This document shows positions 11,337 to 23,769 of a DNA stretch of 64,000 nt, one piece after another. The DNA is taken from assembly GCA_047967505.1 (NCBI GenBank), contig CM106538.1. The stretch is one strand, 5' to 3'. The DNA is from Dipteris shenzhenensis. Lineage: Eukaryota > Polypodiophyta > Polypodiopsida > Gleicheniales. Under the pieces are notes generated by a model that worked only from the letters and a program-made list of their open reading frames with translations, did not search any database and was not told the DNA's origin. The position numbers and the translations under genes are program-made. Position 1 is the first letter of the stretch. The number at the start of each line of letters is the position of its first letter.

Positions 11337-11547
11337 ATTCAACCAAGTTTCTCACCTTTTGCTTCGCCAGTGATATTAAAGAAGAAGAAATCCTGGGGGC
11401 AAAACCTGTAAATAGACCTCCCTATATGTTGAGTTTTACTGAAGAGGCAGAGGTACGAAGACAACTGGAAGAATACCTCAAGCTGGGGTAGATTCAACCA
11501 AGTTTCTCACCTTTTACTTCGGCAGTGATATTAAAGAAGAAGAAAGA
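11238..11547 (+). repeat. 155-bp tandem duplication inside gypsy RT
   Basis: Two head-to-tail units (about 11238-11392 and 11393-11547) offset by exactly 155 bases, nearly identical (for example gcttcgcc against acttcggc). Since 155 is not a multiple of three, the duplication shifts the RT frame. It arose within this copy or a close ancestor. Confidence 0.93.
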
Positions 11548-12240
11548 TGATACTTTTTGCCACTGTATAGATTACAAAGCATTGAATAATATCACTATTA
11601 AGCGCAGGTATCCGATGGCTCAGATCGATGATTTGCTAGATGCATTACATGGAGCTGTAATTTTTAGTAAGATAGATCTTAAATGTGGCTACCATTAGAT
11701 CCGTATTAGAGTCGAGGATGTGCATAAAGCCGCTTTTAGAAGTAGGTTTGGACATTATGAGTTTTTGGTAATGCCCTTTGGACTTACCAATGCTCTAGCT
11801 ACATTCGTCATGCTTATGAACGATTTACTACGTCCGTATATCAGAAAGTTTGGAGTACACTTTATTGACGATATTCTTATATTCAGCAAAAGTATTGCTG
11901 AGCATTATGAACACTTAAGAATAGTGTTCAATACTTTGAGGAAAGCCAGTCTTTATGTAAATAAAAAGAAAACTATACTGTGTATGGTAATACTTAAATA
12001 TTTAGGATTCATAATTACTCCTGAGGGGTAGAAATGGATCCAAAGAAAGTGGCTGTGATCCTGACTTGGCCAATCCCTTAGAGTTTGACCGCTTTGTGAT
12101 CATTCTTGGGATTTGTCCAATTTTATCGAAGGGATATCAAAGGATATTCCAAAATAGTATCGCCATTAATTGATCTGACCTCAAATAAAGTACCTTTTAT
12201 ATGGGGACAGAATCAATAGGAAAGTTTTAACACCATATAA
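11548..12240 (+). pseudogene. gypsy reverse transcriptase core, broken
   Basis: After the duplication the RT continues as FCHCIDYKALNNITIKRRYP, KIDLKCGYH, a TAG near 11696, then FRSRFGHYEFLVMPFGLTNA and the catalytic FIDDILIFS (FIDD at 11861-11872, equivalent to YVDD). A stop near 12029 and others near 12078, 12096 and 12219 interrupt the connection to RNase H ([22 protein letters not shown]). Confidence 0.92.
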
Positions 12241-12903
12241 CAAGCTGTGGTATCAGGACCGGTGTTAAAAATAGTTGATCCCCAGAAACCGTTCTTCCTT
12301 GAAACCAATGCAAATGGCATTGCGGTAGGAGCAGTTCTCCTCCAAGAGGAAAGGCCAGTAGCCTTTGAAAGCAAGAAGCTTTCTCCCTCTCAACGAAATT
12401 GGCCAACTCATGAATTAGAGTTGTATGCTATTGTCCATGCTCTGAAAACATGGAGACATTATTTGTATGGGTCAGAGTTTAATGTTGATGTTGATCATGA
12501 TACTCTGAAATGTTTTTGTAAACAACCTGACTTGAGAGGCTGCCAAGCTAGGTGGGTAGAACTCATGCAGGAGTTTAACTTGACGATTCGATACCAAAGA
12601 GGGAAGGATATTAAAGTTGCTAATGCGTTGTCATGCATTATGCATAATATGAGTTTCACAGTATTAGAGAGTGCTCTAATGATCGAGATTAGAGAAACTC
12701 AAAAGGTAGACGAGTTCGTCCAGAGCCTTTGGCCTAAGGCTCATGTGTTCAAACCCAGGGAAAAGGATGACCTGGCATCCAGAAAAGGCCAAACTTATGC
12801 AAGATATACCATAAGGGATGGTATGCTGAAAAGAAATGGCAAGGTAGTAGTACCTAATCAAAATGATCTCAGGCAGGCAGAGAGTCATTCAACAATGCCA
12901 TGA
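12241..12903 (+). pseudogene. gypsy RNase H and linker
   Basis: FLETNANGIAVGAVLLQE, PVAFESKKLSPSQRNW, ELELYAIVHALKTWRHYLYG and VDVDHDTLKCF are the standard gypsy RNase H motifs. Relatives usually have a catalytic Asp in F-L-E-T-D-A; it reads Asn here. An HHCC-type zinc region of the integrase starts in the overlapping frame at 12863. Confidence 0.9.
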
Positions 12904-13789
12904 TAGCCCATGTGCGGGACATCCAGGAGTCGAGAAGACATATGATCTCATGAGACGAGATTTCTTTTGGCCAAAGATGAAAAAGCATATTCATGAATAT
13001 GTGACATGTTGTTTTTCATGTCAGGTAAGTAAGGCAGAGCAGGTGAAGCCACCCGGACTTTTACAACCCTTGGAAATACCACTAGGTAGGTGGGAGAGCA
13101 TTTCCATGGACTTTATTGTAGGTCTGCCTACGACACAAGGTGGATATGATTCTATCCTTGTGGTGGTGGATCGTCTTACCAAGATGGCTCACTTCATTCC
13201 AACTAGAGAGTCTGTTAGTGCCCTGCAAGTGGCAGATTTGTTTATTAGACATATATTTCGTTTGCATGGATTACCCAAATCCATAGTGTCATACAAGGAT
13301 GTCAAGTTTACCGGTCATTTTTGGACTATGGTGTTTGAGACACTAAGGACTGAGTTGGGAGTGAGTAGTGGGGATCATCCAGAAACAAATAGTCAGACGG
13401 AACGAATCAACCAAATTTTAGAGGATATGCTTAGAGCATATGTGTCATTGAGGCAACATACATGGGACAAGTGGTTGCCATTGTTAGAATTCACCTACAA
13501 TGATAGAAAACATTCATCTACAAGGTTCAGTCCGTTTGAGCTGAACTATGGTTATAGACCAGCAAATCCAACTATAGTTGGAGTGCCTCAGAAAGTGCCT
13601 AGTGCCACGAACTTTGTGGTTCAGATGCGGGAGATGCTAGCACTTGCAAGAGCTAACATCCGCCAAGCTATGGATAGAGCTAAGGCGTATGCGGATGAAA
13701 ACAGATCCGTTACAGAATTTATGGAAGGAGAAAAAGTTTTTATCGAAATTCCTTTGCACTCTAAGTCTTTGACTGCAGGAGAGTGCTAA
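12863..13789 (+). pseudogene. gypsy integrase
   Basis: The zinc-binding H-H-C-C module (CHDSPCAGHPGVEKTYDL, then CCFSCQ) is followed by the catalytic core: SMDFIVGLP (first Asp), then SIVSYKDVKFTGHFW where relatives have S-D-R-D, so the second catalytic Asp is Tyr, then NSQTERINQ (Glu present). The C-terminal part has the FSPFELNYGYRP motif. The frame ends at 13789 after a one-base shift near 13780. The enzyme would insert element DNA; this copy lacks one catalytic residue. Confidence 0.92.
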
Positions 13790-14153
13790 ATTATCACCTC
13801 GATATTGTGGGCCATGGTTAATTCTAAAAAGAATAGGCAAGGTAGCCTATAAAGTAGAATTGCCACAGGGTTGTAAGGTGCACCTAGTGTTTCATGTTTC
13901 TCGTTTAAAGAAATTTTTGCATACAGGTGACTCACTAATCAAGGGTGTTGTTTTGTTTCAGGAGATAGAGGATAATGCAAGACGCAAACCAACAGGAATC
14001 CTAGACCGATGAACAATGCAAGTACGCAATCGGAAGATACCCACGGTGTTGGTTGCATGGCATGGTTTACCTCTATCAGAAGCTACCTGGGAATCCGTAT
14101 ACCAGTTGCGGAGAGTGTTCCCATACTTTATCATCGAGGACGCTGATGCCTGA
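13790..14153 (+). pseudogene. gypsy integrase C-terminus with chromodomain
   Basis: In the shifted frame this reads LSPRYCGPWLILKRIGKVAY (the GPY/F-like module), VELPQGCKVHLVFHVSRLKK and then a chromodomain (about 13995-14150) with ILDR, VLVAWHGLPLSEATWES and a closing VFPYFIIEDADA. A TGA at 14010-14012 breaks it, probably from CGA. Chromodomains direct integration to modified histones in heterochromatin. The natural stop TGA is at 14151-14153. Confidence 0.9.
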
Positions 14154-14165
14154 AGAGGGAAGGAA
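14151..14165 (+). other. Polypurine tract of gypsy element
   Basis: tgaagagggaaggaa runs directly into the 3' LTR start TGTTACGC; it overlaps the pol stop codon. Confidence 0.88.
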
Positions 14166-14618
14166 TGTTACGCTCAAGTCGAGGTAACATGACCTCGAAA
14201 GGGTCGGTCGACATTTTCCTTTAAAGGATCAATGTTTGTATCATATTTGTTGAGCTTTACGTAAATGATCAGAAAGGAATTAAAGTCAAGGTCCTTGGTG
14301 AGGGTGATATGGCACTAGACTAGGTGGATCTAAGGCTAAAGGGTCTAAATGCATTAAACGTGCCAAGGGGCAAATGATTCAATGATACCCCAAGAGAGGG
14401 GTAAATGATGCATTTAGGAGGTACCTTAGAATGAAGACATGTGGCATACTAGATCCATTTAGGGAATTGGGGCTCGTTGGGATTTGGCAAGCAGGAGCTT
14501 TCTCATAACGTAATCTTCTTGACAGCTTGCTACCATCGAGGTTGGCTGGGAGGATAATCTGTGTGCCTATGCCTGTGATTGAGTAAAAGTTTAGGCGTTG
14601 ACAGAATTTCACGTATCA
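14166..14618 (+). repeat. 3' LTR of gypsy element
   Basis: 453 bases from TGTTACGCTC to CACGTATCA, pairing with 7688-8132 with about 14 substitutions and one 8-base indel (attaaagt-like, near 14280). Confidence 0.95.
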
Positions 14619-14623
14619 CTGAG
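14619..14623 (+). other. Target-site duplication, right copy (CTGAG)
   Basis: Exact repeat of 7683-7687 directly after the 3' LTR. Confidence 0.93.
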
Positions 14624-15230
<607 letters not shown>

Positions 15231-15600
15231 GTTTAATGAAAGACAATTGAAAATTCTTGAATATGTGTGTGTGTGTGTGCGCACGCGTGTGTTATTATGC
15301 ATGTATATGTTTTTCGAAATTTTCTAAAAATCCTCAAAGTTTAAGATTTATAATGAAACCTTGAATTTTATTAAAGGCAATCTATGATCTCAACTTCGAG
15401 ACCCAGCGGAGCAAGTCTTTAGCCCATCGTAGATGCGTCAGGTTACTCGTTGTCTCAATGAATGCGAAGAAGAAGCTTCCCATGTTTTCTTGTTTCTGTT
15501 CCCATGTTTTGAGACTCGAGCTCGCCAAAAGGCAATGCTTGGAATGTGCTCTAACAACCCCCATCTTGAGTATATATATGAAAGCTCGAAAACGGAGCTC
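15231..15600. other. Intergenic sequence without recognised gene
   Basis: Contains a (TG)n run near 15265. ORFs on both strands overlap and resemble no family I know. Confidence 0.5.
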
Positions 15601-16640
15601 CCGAGTCCCCCCAGCGGTAAAATGGGCTGCTGACGGTGGCCGGCCGTCCAACCGCCCGGCAGCGTGCCTGCGGCTGCCCCATGGTGTATACGGCCAATTC
15701 TTTAGCGCACTAACAGGCGGCCCAATCGCCTTAATAAAATCGAGAAAGAGACAGCACTGACCCGGAGCCGGAAACGCTTCCGAGGCTGAGCAGGTGCTGG
15801 ATGCCTGGACTTCCACAACTTTTAATGCTCAGGTTGTATTCTACTCGCACAGCATACGGTCCGGCTCTACGCCAGATTCTGCCAAGGCGTAAATACGATG
15901 ATCAATACGATCGCTTACCGCAGTTGGCGTCACCGTCGAGGGCAGTGAACAGTGGCCCTGGAGTCACTGTGGTGGTGTAGCGACTGCTCCCCGTAAAGTT
16001 AAACGGTCCAGGCGGATACCTGTAAAGCAGTTAAAACGCCACTTAAAGAACGCAGCCAAGATAACTGACGCAGTCCGCAGGCCACATTTAAACAAAGCTA
16101 CTTACACAAGCCGGTACTCTAATAGCAGCGCCTTAATGCGAGCCGCTGCACAGCAGTGTTGCCGCCGCCTGGTGCAAGAGTAATAAAAAGGCCGAGGGGG
16201 AAAAACAGGGGAGAATACAATAAAATAATAAAGCCATGCCTGTCGTGCATGCACATAGGCAGAATAAGGTAAGACTAAAACAAGGAAGTTAAAAAATAAT
16301 AAGCAGCGCATGCTTGAGAAGGGGGGAGTTGCATTGATGCAGGAGGCAGGTCACATCGGGCCTGTCGCTCTTGCTTTGGGAGTAATTTTTCTCCTGCTGC
16401 CGACTCCCCAGGGATCTCCCCGTCCTCTTTTATTTTACTCATTCCGCCCCCCCCCCCCCCCCCCTTCTGCTGCTTCCTTGAGAACGAGGCCTTCCACCTA
16501 TCTCCTTTTCCCCCTCGCCATTTGCCACCTCAAGTGCCCACCCCTTTTCCTATTTAAAATGTGCTTACCCCCGGCAGCTGTCTTCCGGGACCCCTAGCGA
16601 AAGCAACGTTGTACGTAGTGGGGATTCGACAAAGTTGGGT
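15601..16640 (+). other. GC-rich segment, possible LTR or promoter-side sequence of a gypsy-like element
   Basis: The composition changes sharply to GC-rich with many CpG (about 15601-16180), then pyrimidine-rich with a C18 run at about 16449-16464 and a TATTTAAA at about 16551. At its end, gattcgacaaagttgggtgcctttgctgggaac resembles the LTR end and primer-binding site of plant Tat/Athila-type gypsy elements, where the usual form is TTGGCGCCGTTGCCGGGGA. If so, the stretch before 16632 would be part of an LTR and 16640-16845 the start of the internal region. This is inference; no second LTR was found. Confidence 0.35.
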
Positions 16641-16879
16641 GCCTTTGCTGGGAACTCCCAATCATATCCCACGGGCCACCGCCCACCCCCCCTTCCAGAA
16701 TCCATACTATATGCCCAAAGCTAGCAGTACCACTCCATTGCAATTTCCAACTCTAAGATCCTCACATGACGAGGCCAATATTTTTGAACCTTCAAGTGAT
16801 AAAATTTTCTCAACATGGGCTTCACAACAACTTGATTTTTGAGTGATAGGATATAAACTCGAAAGCTTCAAAGGGCTCC

Positions 16880-18240
16880 TTTATTAGTGGCCGCTCTCGT
16901 TAGGCTAGGACGATATTCTTGAGTGGGCAAGGAATTTTGAGTTCAAGTGGCTGCAAGCAGGACAGATAATCAGATATCTAGGCTACCCTATTGGGTTAGG
17001 AGTCTCCCTCAAAGCTAGATTTGAGTGGCACTTTCAAAGAATTAAAGAGAAATTCGACAATGGATGGAAAAGAAAATATCCTTTGTCGGAAGGCTAGTTG
17101 TAGCCTAGCATTTTATATCTTCATTTCTATGTACTTTCCATCAATATTCCTTTTTTGAATAATGTGCTCAACATGATAGATGGACCTATAAGGGATTTCT
17201 TGTGGAAGGACCAATGGCATGCATTCTCATGTGACTTAACCACTATGCCCAAGATAGTTGGTGTTCTTGGTTTGAAAAGAATGAAAGATAAATGTAACTG
17301 TTTATGCTCTATGGCTTTTGAAGCTTGGGAGTAATCAGCCATGGGCCGTGATTACTCGTTTGTGGGTTTGTACGAATGGTCCACAAAACGGATTAATACA
17401 CCATGGCAAGATCTGGTTTTGTCCAATATTGCTCTTAAAATTACACAATCTGAGCTCTTTGCAAGACTCGTGTAGATTTGGAAAATGAAACTCCACAGAT
17501 GCTACTGGGTGAGCATGAGGTCTCTTTATGGGGATGGATCTTTGAGCAACTCTCTGTGGTGGCTGACTTACTGGGCTTTGAGGGAAGGCCTCTCTTTTAT
17601 TTGAAATCACCCCAAGATTGTCAAAAGACTATTTAGAAAAGGTCCTAAGATATTTGCAGATATCTAGGATCCGAGCATAGATTGTTGGCTTACAATTGAT
17701 GCAATTTTAAATTGGTACTTGCTTTCAAATATTGAAAGAATAGTAATGAGCCTACTCTTGGATAGAATTAAAGAAGATTAGACTACGAGCAGGGTGCTCA
17801 GAACTTCTAGAGATTACAAAGGCTTCGCTTTGGAATCTAGAAAACTTTTGCATAAGTGCTCCTCAATTTTTCGGCCCCGAGTATCTTAGTGGGTTGTTGT
17901 AGAGGTACATAGCAGTAGTGGATGCATCAAACCCCTTTGGATAACACCTTACTTTGGAGATTTAAGGTGGCAAGGGTCTAGGAAGCGAACCTGTCTTTCA
18001 AAACCTAACTTGATGCTATGGAAAGTGAGGATGTCTAAATGGAACCCAATAATTTTCCCTCTGTGCCCACTGCGCAAATCAAGAAAGGAAACTCATATGC
18101 ACATCTTCAGGAAATGCTTGACCATTTGAGGGATTTGGTGGAAAGTATGTAAATGGCTGAAAAGATTTTCTATCTTCATACAACCAACATGGAGAAATGC
18201 TATTCTTAGAGATAAAGGGAAGATGAATGAAGTACTACAT
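16880..18240 (+). pseudogene. LINE (L1-type) reverse transcriptase 3' remnant
   Basis: In a mosaic of frames it reads WLQAGQIIRYLGYPIG, LKARFEWHFQRIKEKFDNGW, then GPIRDFLWKD, the distal end of plant L1 RT proteins. Near 18060-18120 FPLCPLRKSRKETHMHIF.KC resembles the zf-RVT zinc motif found at the end of these proteins, with its second Cys lost. Many stops show it is dead. The 5' end is missing. It lies downstream of the gypsy-like junction at about 16630. Confidence 0.75.
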
Positions 18241-18396
18241 GTAGTGGCACATCTTCTAGGAATGCTTGACCATTTGAGGGATTTGGTGGAAAGTCTGTAA
18301 ATGGCTCAAAAGATTTTCTATCTTCATATAGCCAACACAGAGAAATGCTATTCTTAGAGATAAAGGGAAGATGAATGAAGTACTACCATATGTAGT
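18100..18396 (+). repeat. 148-bp tandem duplication at the LINE end
   Basis: Two units offset by 148 bases (for example gaccatttgagggatttggtgg at 18120 and 18268). They differ by a few substitutions and small gaps. Confidence 0.9.
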
Positions 18397-18589
18397 CTAG
18401 CGGTAATCATTTCTTATATATTAACCTGTTGTAATGGGTGTACTTTATGAGGAGATGGTTAATGAGCAAACCCGAATTCTCATGTATTTTGGAAGCATAC
18501 ATTTGGTGTTTTTTTGGCCGCCCTTTAGCTATTCATTAAGCTACTTGTATGAGCCAACCTGAGTCAAGAGTACTCTCTTTGGCAAAACC

Positions 18590-21500
18590 TAGTAAGGTTT
18601 TTCAATAGAAGAAAGACATTTAATCACGACCCTTTGATTTATTTTCTCTTATTAGAATCATCTTAATAAGACCCAAAGTAGAGTCACATTTCAAGTCTCC
18701 TTTGACAAGCCTAACCTAAGGTATGTCTAAAATGATGTATGTCCCACTAGATTTACATCTTAAGGTTAACATGAGCTCAAAATCAGTTGAAGCATTATCC
18801 ATTATTTTGAGAGCCTAAAGGTCTTGGTATCTTGAAAATAGATCTTGATTCTTAATATTGTTTTCTCCAGGTTATATAAACCATGTATTTTTCCTCCCAC
18901 TCCTTAGAGTTGAAAGGAGAGATGCCACTAATGTAATATCAAGTTCCAAAACAAGAATTTGCAAATCTTAATTAGATCTATAGTCACCATGTCACCTCCT
19001 CCCATTTTAAGGTCATAATCATGTTTCTTTTCTCTGTACATAACTTGTTGGTTTTGAAGAAATTCTTCATACTCTAGATAGCTTGAAATCATGATCATCA
19101 TGGAAGGGTAGGCTTCTTGCAAAGATAATTGTTTCCATCCCATACCCTAGCATCAATAACCTCTTGCCAATTGTCAGAAACCTTACAAGGTCCTTTTTTT
19201 AAAAAAATCAATAGGTTATGTATACTTATATCCAAAAAAGAAAGTGATTAGTGCATCTATAATGTTTGACTTAAATGAATTGTGGGTAAGGACAAAGAGA
19301 AGACATTTGGATTCTCATATGAGATAGAAATCAATCGAGTCCTAAAAAAACTAAAATCCACCAACATCCTAATTTGACATGCATTTTATCCACCCTTGTG
19401 AACAAAAGTTTGTGGTACATCCATTTGTTGTGCTATTCTATGGGTAGCTATGTATCTCATATACTAGTATTAGAGAGATATGAATTATCCCATGGATTAA
19501 TATCCATAGGACCTATCCCTCTACTTTTTTTCATGTTCAAGTCTTCTCTTACATAACCTTTTTTTGTTGTTATGCCATTACAAGTATTTAATCGTGCCTA
19601 TATAAGGGCTATTACGAGTGCAAAGGGGCCATGCACATTATAAGATTTCAAGAGATCCTTTTGTAGCTCCTCTCTTGAGCAAAATCCTTATGTAAAGGCC
19701 ATACTAGTTTCTATTACCTAGGGGTTTCCCTTAGGAGACTCGTAAGATACTTGACTCTGAAGTCAACTTGCATTGAGACTTCTAGACTCATGTCCTCCTC
19801 TTCCCTTGGTTGTGTAACCTCCATGTCTTGATCTCTCTCCACTTCTGCATCTTTATATAGTCCCCATTGTTGTGCCATCTTCATGTGCCCACATTGAGAA
19901 ACTTATTTCCCCTCCTTTCATCCACTCCCTTTAGTATGTTACTCTCTCAAAGTCTTGTTGTTGATAAGATTATTAATCTTAATGACTATTATGACATTAT
20001 CCTAAAGGGGTTAGTCCCTAGCATAGTTCTCCACCTACGGACTCATGTATAGGCTTACAATACATTCCAACACACAAGGTCGATTCTTTCACCGTAAAGT
20101 GTAGATTGGATTATGTAGGTTGGACACTTTTCTCTAATTGGTTTTTTGTAAAAGAGATTACAAACTTTGTAAGCCTTCTCTGAATGGCATTTCCCATTGA
20201 ATATAACATTACTATAATTTAATAGGTCATAGCAAGAAAGAATGTGATGTGTAAATTGTGGACTCTTTCATAGCTAAAATATTAAAACACAAAAAAAGAA
20301 GAAGCAAAAAAAGACAATTTTGAAATACATTCGAAGACCTTATTTTGGGCTTATTTTTCATTTCTAATCTAGAGATGAAAAAGCTGACTAGTTCAATCTT
20401 GCACTTTCAAACAAGGGTTCACACATCATATGCATGCAAGAACAAAGGTTTTTAATAGGAATAGGATTGAAGCACAATCCTTTGATTTTATTTTAATTAG
20501 AATCATCTTAATAAGAACCAAAGTAGAGCCACATCTGACAAGTCTCCTTTTCATAAGCCTAATCTAAGATATGTCTAAGATGATGTGTGTCCCACTATAT
20601 TTACATCTTAGGTTACTAAAGCTCAAAATATGTCAACATGATCTAGTATTTTGAGAGCCTAAAGTTATTGATAACTTGGAAACATATTTTTAAAAGAAAA
20701 TATTGCTTCTTAAGTATTGTTTTTTCCATGTTATGCAAACCACGATTTTTCCCTCCCACTCCTTAGAGTTTATAGGAGGGATGTCGATTGCACTAATGCA
20801 TTATCAAGTTCCAAAACAAAAATTTAGAAATCCTAATCAGGTCTATAGCAATTGTGTCACCTCCTCTTTCTCTTTACATATCTTCTCGGTTTGTAGGGAT
20901 GCTTCATACATTCTAGAGTAGTTCATTAGCACCTTATAGACTAGATATAGTAGAACGAAATGTATCTATTTTATGATTATTGTGAAATGTGGCAAGGTTT
21001 GTGCACACGTTTGTAGAATATGTTAGAGGGCATGCATTTTGCAAGGCTAATTGTTTCCATCCAATATCCTAGCATCAATAACCTCTTGTCAAGTATCATA
21101 AACCTTACAAACTTTCAATTTTAAAAAACATTAATAGGTTATGTATAACTACGTAAAAGTTATTACAAATGATTCCTTGGTCTATATAAAGTGTCGGTAT
21201 GGGCAAAGAGAAGACATCTAAATTCTCATGTATGATATAGAAATCAATCTAGTCCTTTAAAACTTAAAATTCACCAATCCATCCTCGTGACCAAAAGCTC
21301 AACCTACTTCCGCTTACTATTCTATTTTATGGCTATAGCTATGTATCTCATATACTAGTATTGGAGAGGCATAAATTATCCCATGGCTTAATATATATAG
21401 AACCTATCCCTTGTGATGTTCAAGTCTTCCTTTACAAAACCTTGTTTTCTTTGTATGATATGGCAAGGATTAATCATGCCAATGAATGGCTATTATGAGT

Positions 21501-22690
21501 GCAAAGGGGGTGTGCAAATTATAAGCATTCAAGAGATCCTTTTATAGCTCTCTCTTCAACTTATTACTAAAAACTATGATAGTGTTCAAAAATTTAGGTG
21601 TGATAGTCATTGTAGACTCTTTGTTTCCCAAAGGAGAGACAAATTTCATCTACTAAGTAATGTCTTCAATATCGTGCATCCTCCCTCTTTCTCTTCTTAA
21701 CTCCAATCTACAACATATTTATCTTTTATCCTTCTTAAATTTTTGTCAACATTATATGGTGACAAAAATGTCTATCCATGTAGATGTCCTCCTTGACAAG
21801 TTTTCACTTGCAAGGTTGGCACATTTCACTATTTCTTTGTTTACAAATGACTAAACTGAGAATACATAAACTTCCCTTCCCTAAAGAGTCACTTTAGACC
21901 ATTCCGTTTATGCTTTCACTAACTATGTCTATCCTTTATAGTCCATACTATTTTTTAAACCAATCTTTTAGAGCTAGAAGCTTCCCTTAATGATATCCTT
22001 GACATAATTCATTGAGACTTCTAGACTGATGTCCTCCTCTTCCCTTGATGGTATAACCTCCATGTCTTTATCTCTCTCCACTTCTTCATCCTTCATATAT
22101 TCTTGATTATTGTGGCATCCTTGTCATGTCCACATTGTGAAGCTTACTGCCTCTCCTTTCATCCACTCCCAGTAGTCTACTACTCTCTCAAAGTCTTGTT
22201 TGCTGAAAAGACTCTCAATAATCTGAATGACTACTCAGACATTATCCTGAAAAGGGTAGTCTCTAGCATAGTTCTCCACTACCAAAGATGTATAGGCCTA
22301 CAATACATTCCAATCCAAAAGTTCAATTCGTTTGTCGTATTATGTATGTTGGAAACTTTTCTCTACTTGGGTTTTTGTAAAAGAATTACAAAATTCAAAT
22401 CCTTCTCCACATGGAGTTTCTCATTGAATATCACATTATTGTAATTGAATAGGTCATAGAAAGAGCGAATGTGATGTCCAAATTTTCCATTGTTGAACTA
22501 TTAAAGCACTAAAAAAGTAAAACAAAAGAAATGCAAAAAAACATAAATTTGAACCACATTGGAAGGCCTTATTTTGGGCTTAATTTTCATTTCTAATCTA
22601 GAGACATGCAAAAGTTGACATTTTTTAAGTTCAATTTTGCACTTGCATCAAGGGCTCACTCATCATATGCACCCATAAATATAGGTTTTT
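18590..22690 (+). repeat. Diverged tandem duplication, two units of about 1.85 and 2.24 kb
   Basis: Unit A (about 18590-20445) and unit B (about 20446-22690) run head to tail. Matching anchors: agaatcatcttaataaga (18654 and 20507), agcatcaataacctcttg (19151 and 21071), cctttcatccactccc (19914 and 22157) and tattttgggctta (20341 and 22570). The offset grows from about 1.85 to 2.23 kb because unit B holds extra sequence near 21540-21960. No family recognised. Several short ORFs occur but none is shared intact by both units, so I see no gene. Confidence 0.88.
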
Positions 22691-23765
22691 AAGGGGAATG
22701 GGATGGGAACATACATTACCAAAGGGATGATGTAAGTAGAATATACTAATGGGTGCTTTTTTAATAGGGGCAACCTAAGCACAAGGGGGAAGTCTTGAAG
22801 CCCACATGGTAGGTCTAGGGCGATCACTCTTTCAAAAATGGTTTTTATTGCTTGCATTCAAGTCCCTAAATACCACCTCTTTATACATTTTGTGAGACAT
22901 TTTGAGGTGCCTTTGAAACCCTTGGGAACGTACAAGTGTATGAAAACTCCTCTTAAATGAAAGGTCTAATGTATTTACAAAATGTTCTTTCTATATATAA
23001 GCATGCATACAATAGGAGCCCACAATCTTGGAAAATTGGCATTAGTATTTGTCGGGCGAGGCATGGGTGTCAATTAACGTAAGGCGATTAAGGTCGATTG
23101 ATGTGAGTGTCGATTAATGTTTTTGAGGGCGGTGGTGAAACTTGCTGGCTCATTCGAGAAAGTTCATGGCAATTCTAGATGCTGATTCCAGAAAGTTCAT
23201 GGCTGCCTCCAATGAGTATATATGGAGGGGAGGGACGGGGCTGTGGCAAAGTAGTAAACATAGGGAGTGGGAGGAAAGCCTCAGAGAAGAGAGGAGAGGA
23301 TGGAAGGGAGAACGACAGGGTGAGGGCAGCACGCCAGAGGTAAGGTGAGGGCCGTGCACACAAGATGAGGTGAAGTCAGTGAGGCGATGAGAGAGGGAGG
23401 CAATGAGGCTTACGTTAATCAACTTAATTAGATATAGCGGCAATGAGACCTTAGGTTTATTGGACTAATTAGATAAGAGGGAGGTGGCGAGGAGACAATT
23501 TAATGAATTTATCTAGAGAGAGCAAATAGTACAAATAGTAGACATCACAAGCTTTTGAAAGAGTTATCCTATAATGCTAATTCTCTACCTTCACATCAAA
23601 TAGGATCCCACGATCGCACATATACTTTATGTATCACATAAGAGCCACAAGTCAAAGGTGATAAAGTCCATGTAATATATTTAAATACTTCAAGGATGGG
23701 TGACATTGGTTATTTTTCTCCCACTAGAATTCATTTTACACCCATGCCATAGATTCAACTATCAT
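22691..23765. other. Intergenic sequence without recognised gene
   Basis: AT-rich, with a GA/GC-richer patch at 23140-23420 whose opposing ORFs are low complexity. Nothing recognised. Confidence 0.5.
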
Positions 23766-23769
23766 GCAC

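Larger units (their letters stand above)
7688..14618 (+). mobile_element. Ty3/gypsy chromodomain LTR retrotransposon (chromovirus), inactivated
   Basis: A full-length insertion of 6931 bases: 5' LTR, primer-binding site, long leader, gag, protease, RT, RNase H, integrase, chromodomain, polypurine tract and 3' LTR, flanked by CTGAG repeats. RT before integrase and the C-terminal chromodomain place it among plant chromoviruses. The two LTRs differ at about 14 aligned positions plus one 8-base indel, roughly 97% identity by eye. Many stops and frame changes and a 155-bp internal duplication show it is dead. It sits inside the GA tract, whose halves lie on both sides. Confidence 0.97.

Noticed and set aside
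15382-15816. Minus-strand ORF of 144 residues in the GC-rich segment
   Set aside because: No domain recognised, forward ORFs overlap it, and GC-rich DNA has few stops by chance. The stretch may belong to an LTR.
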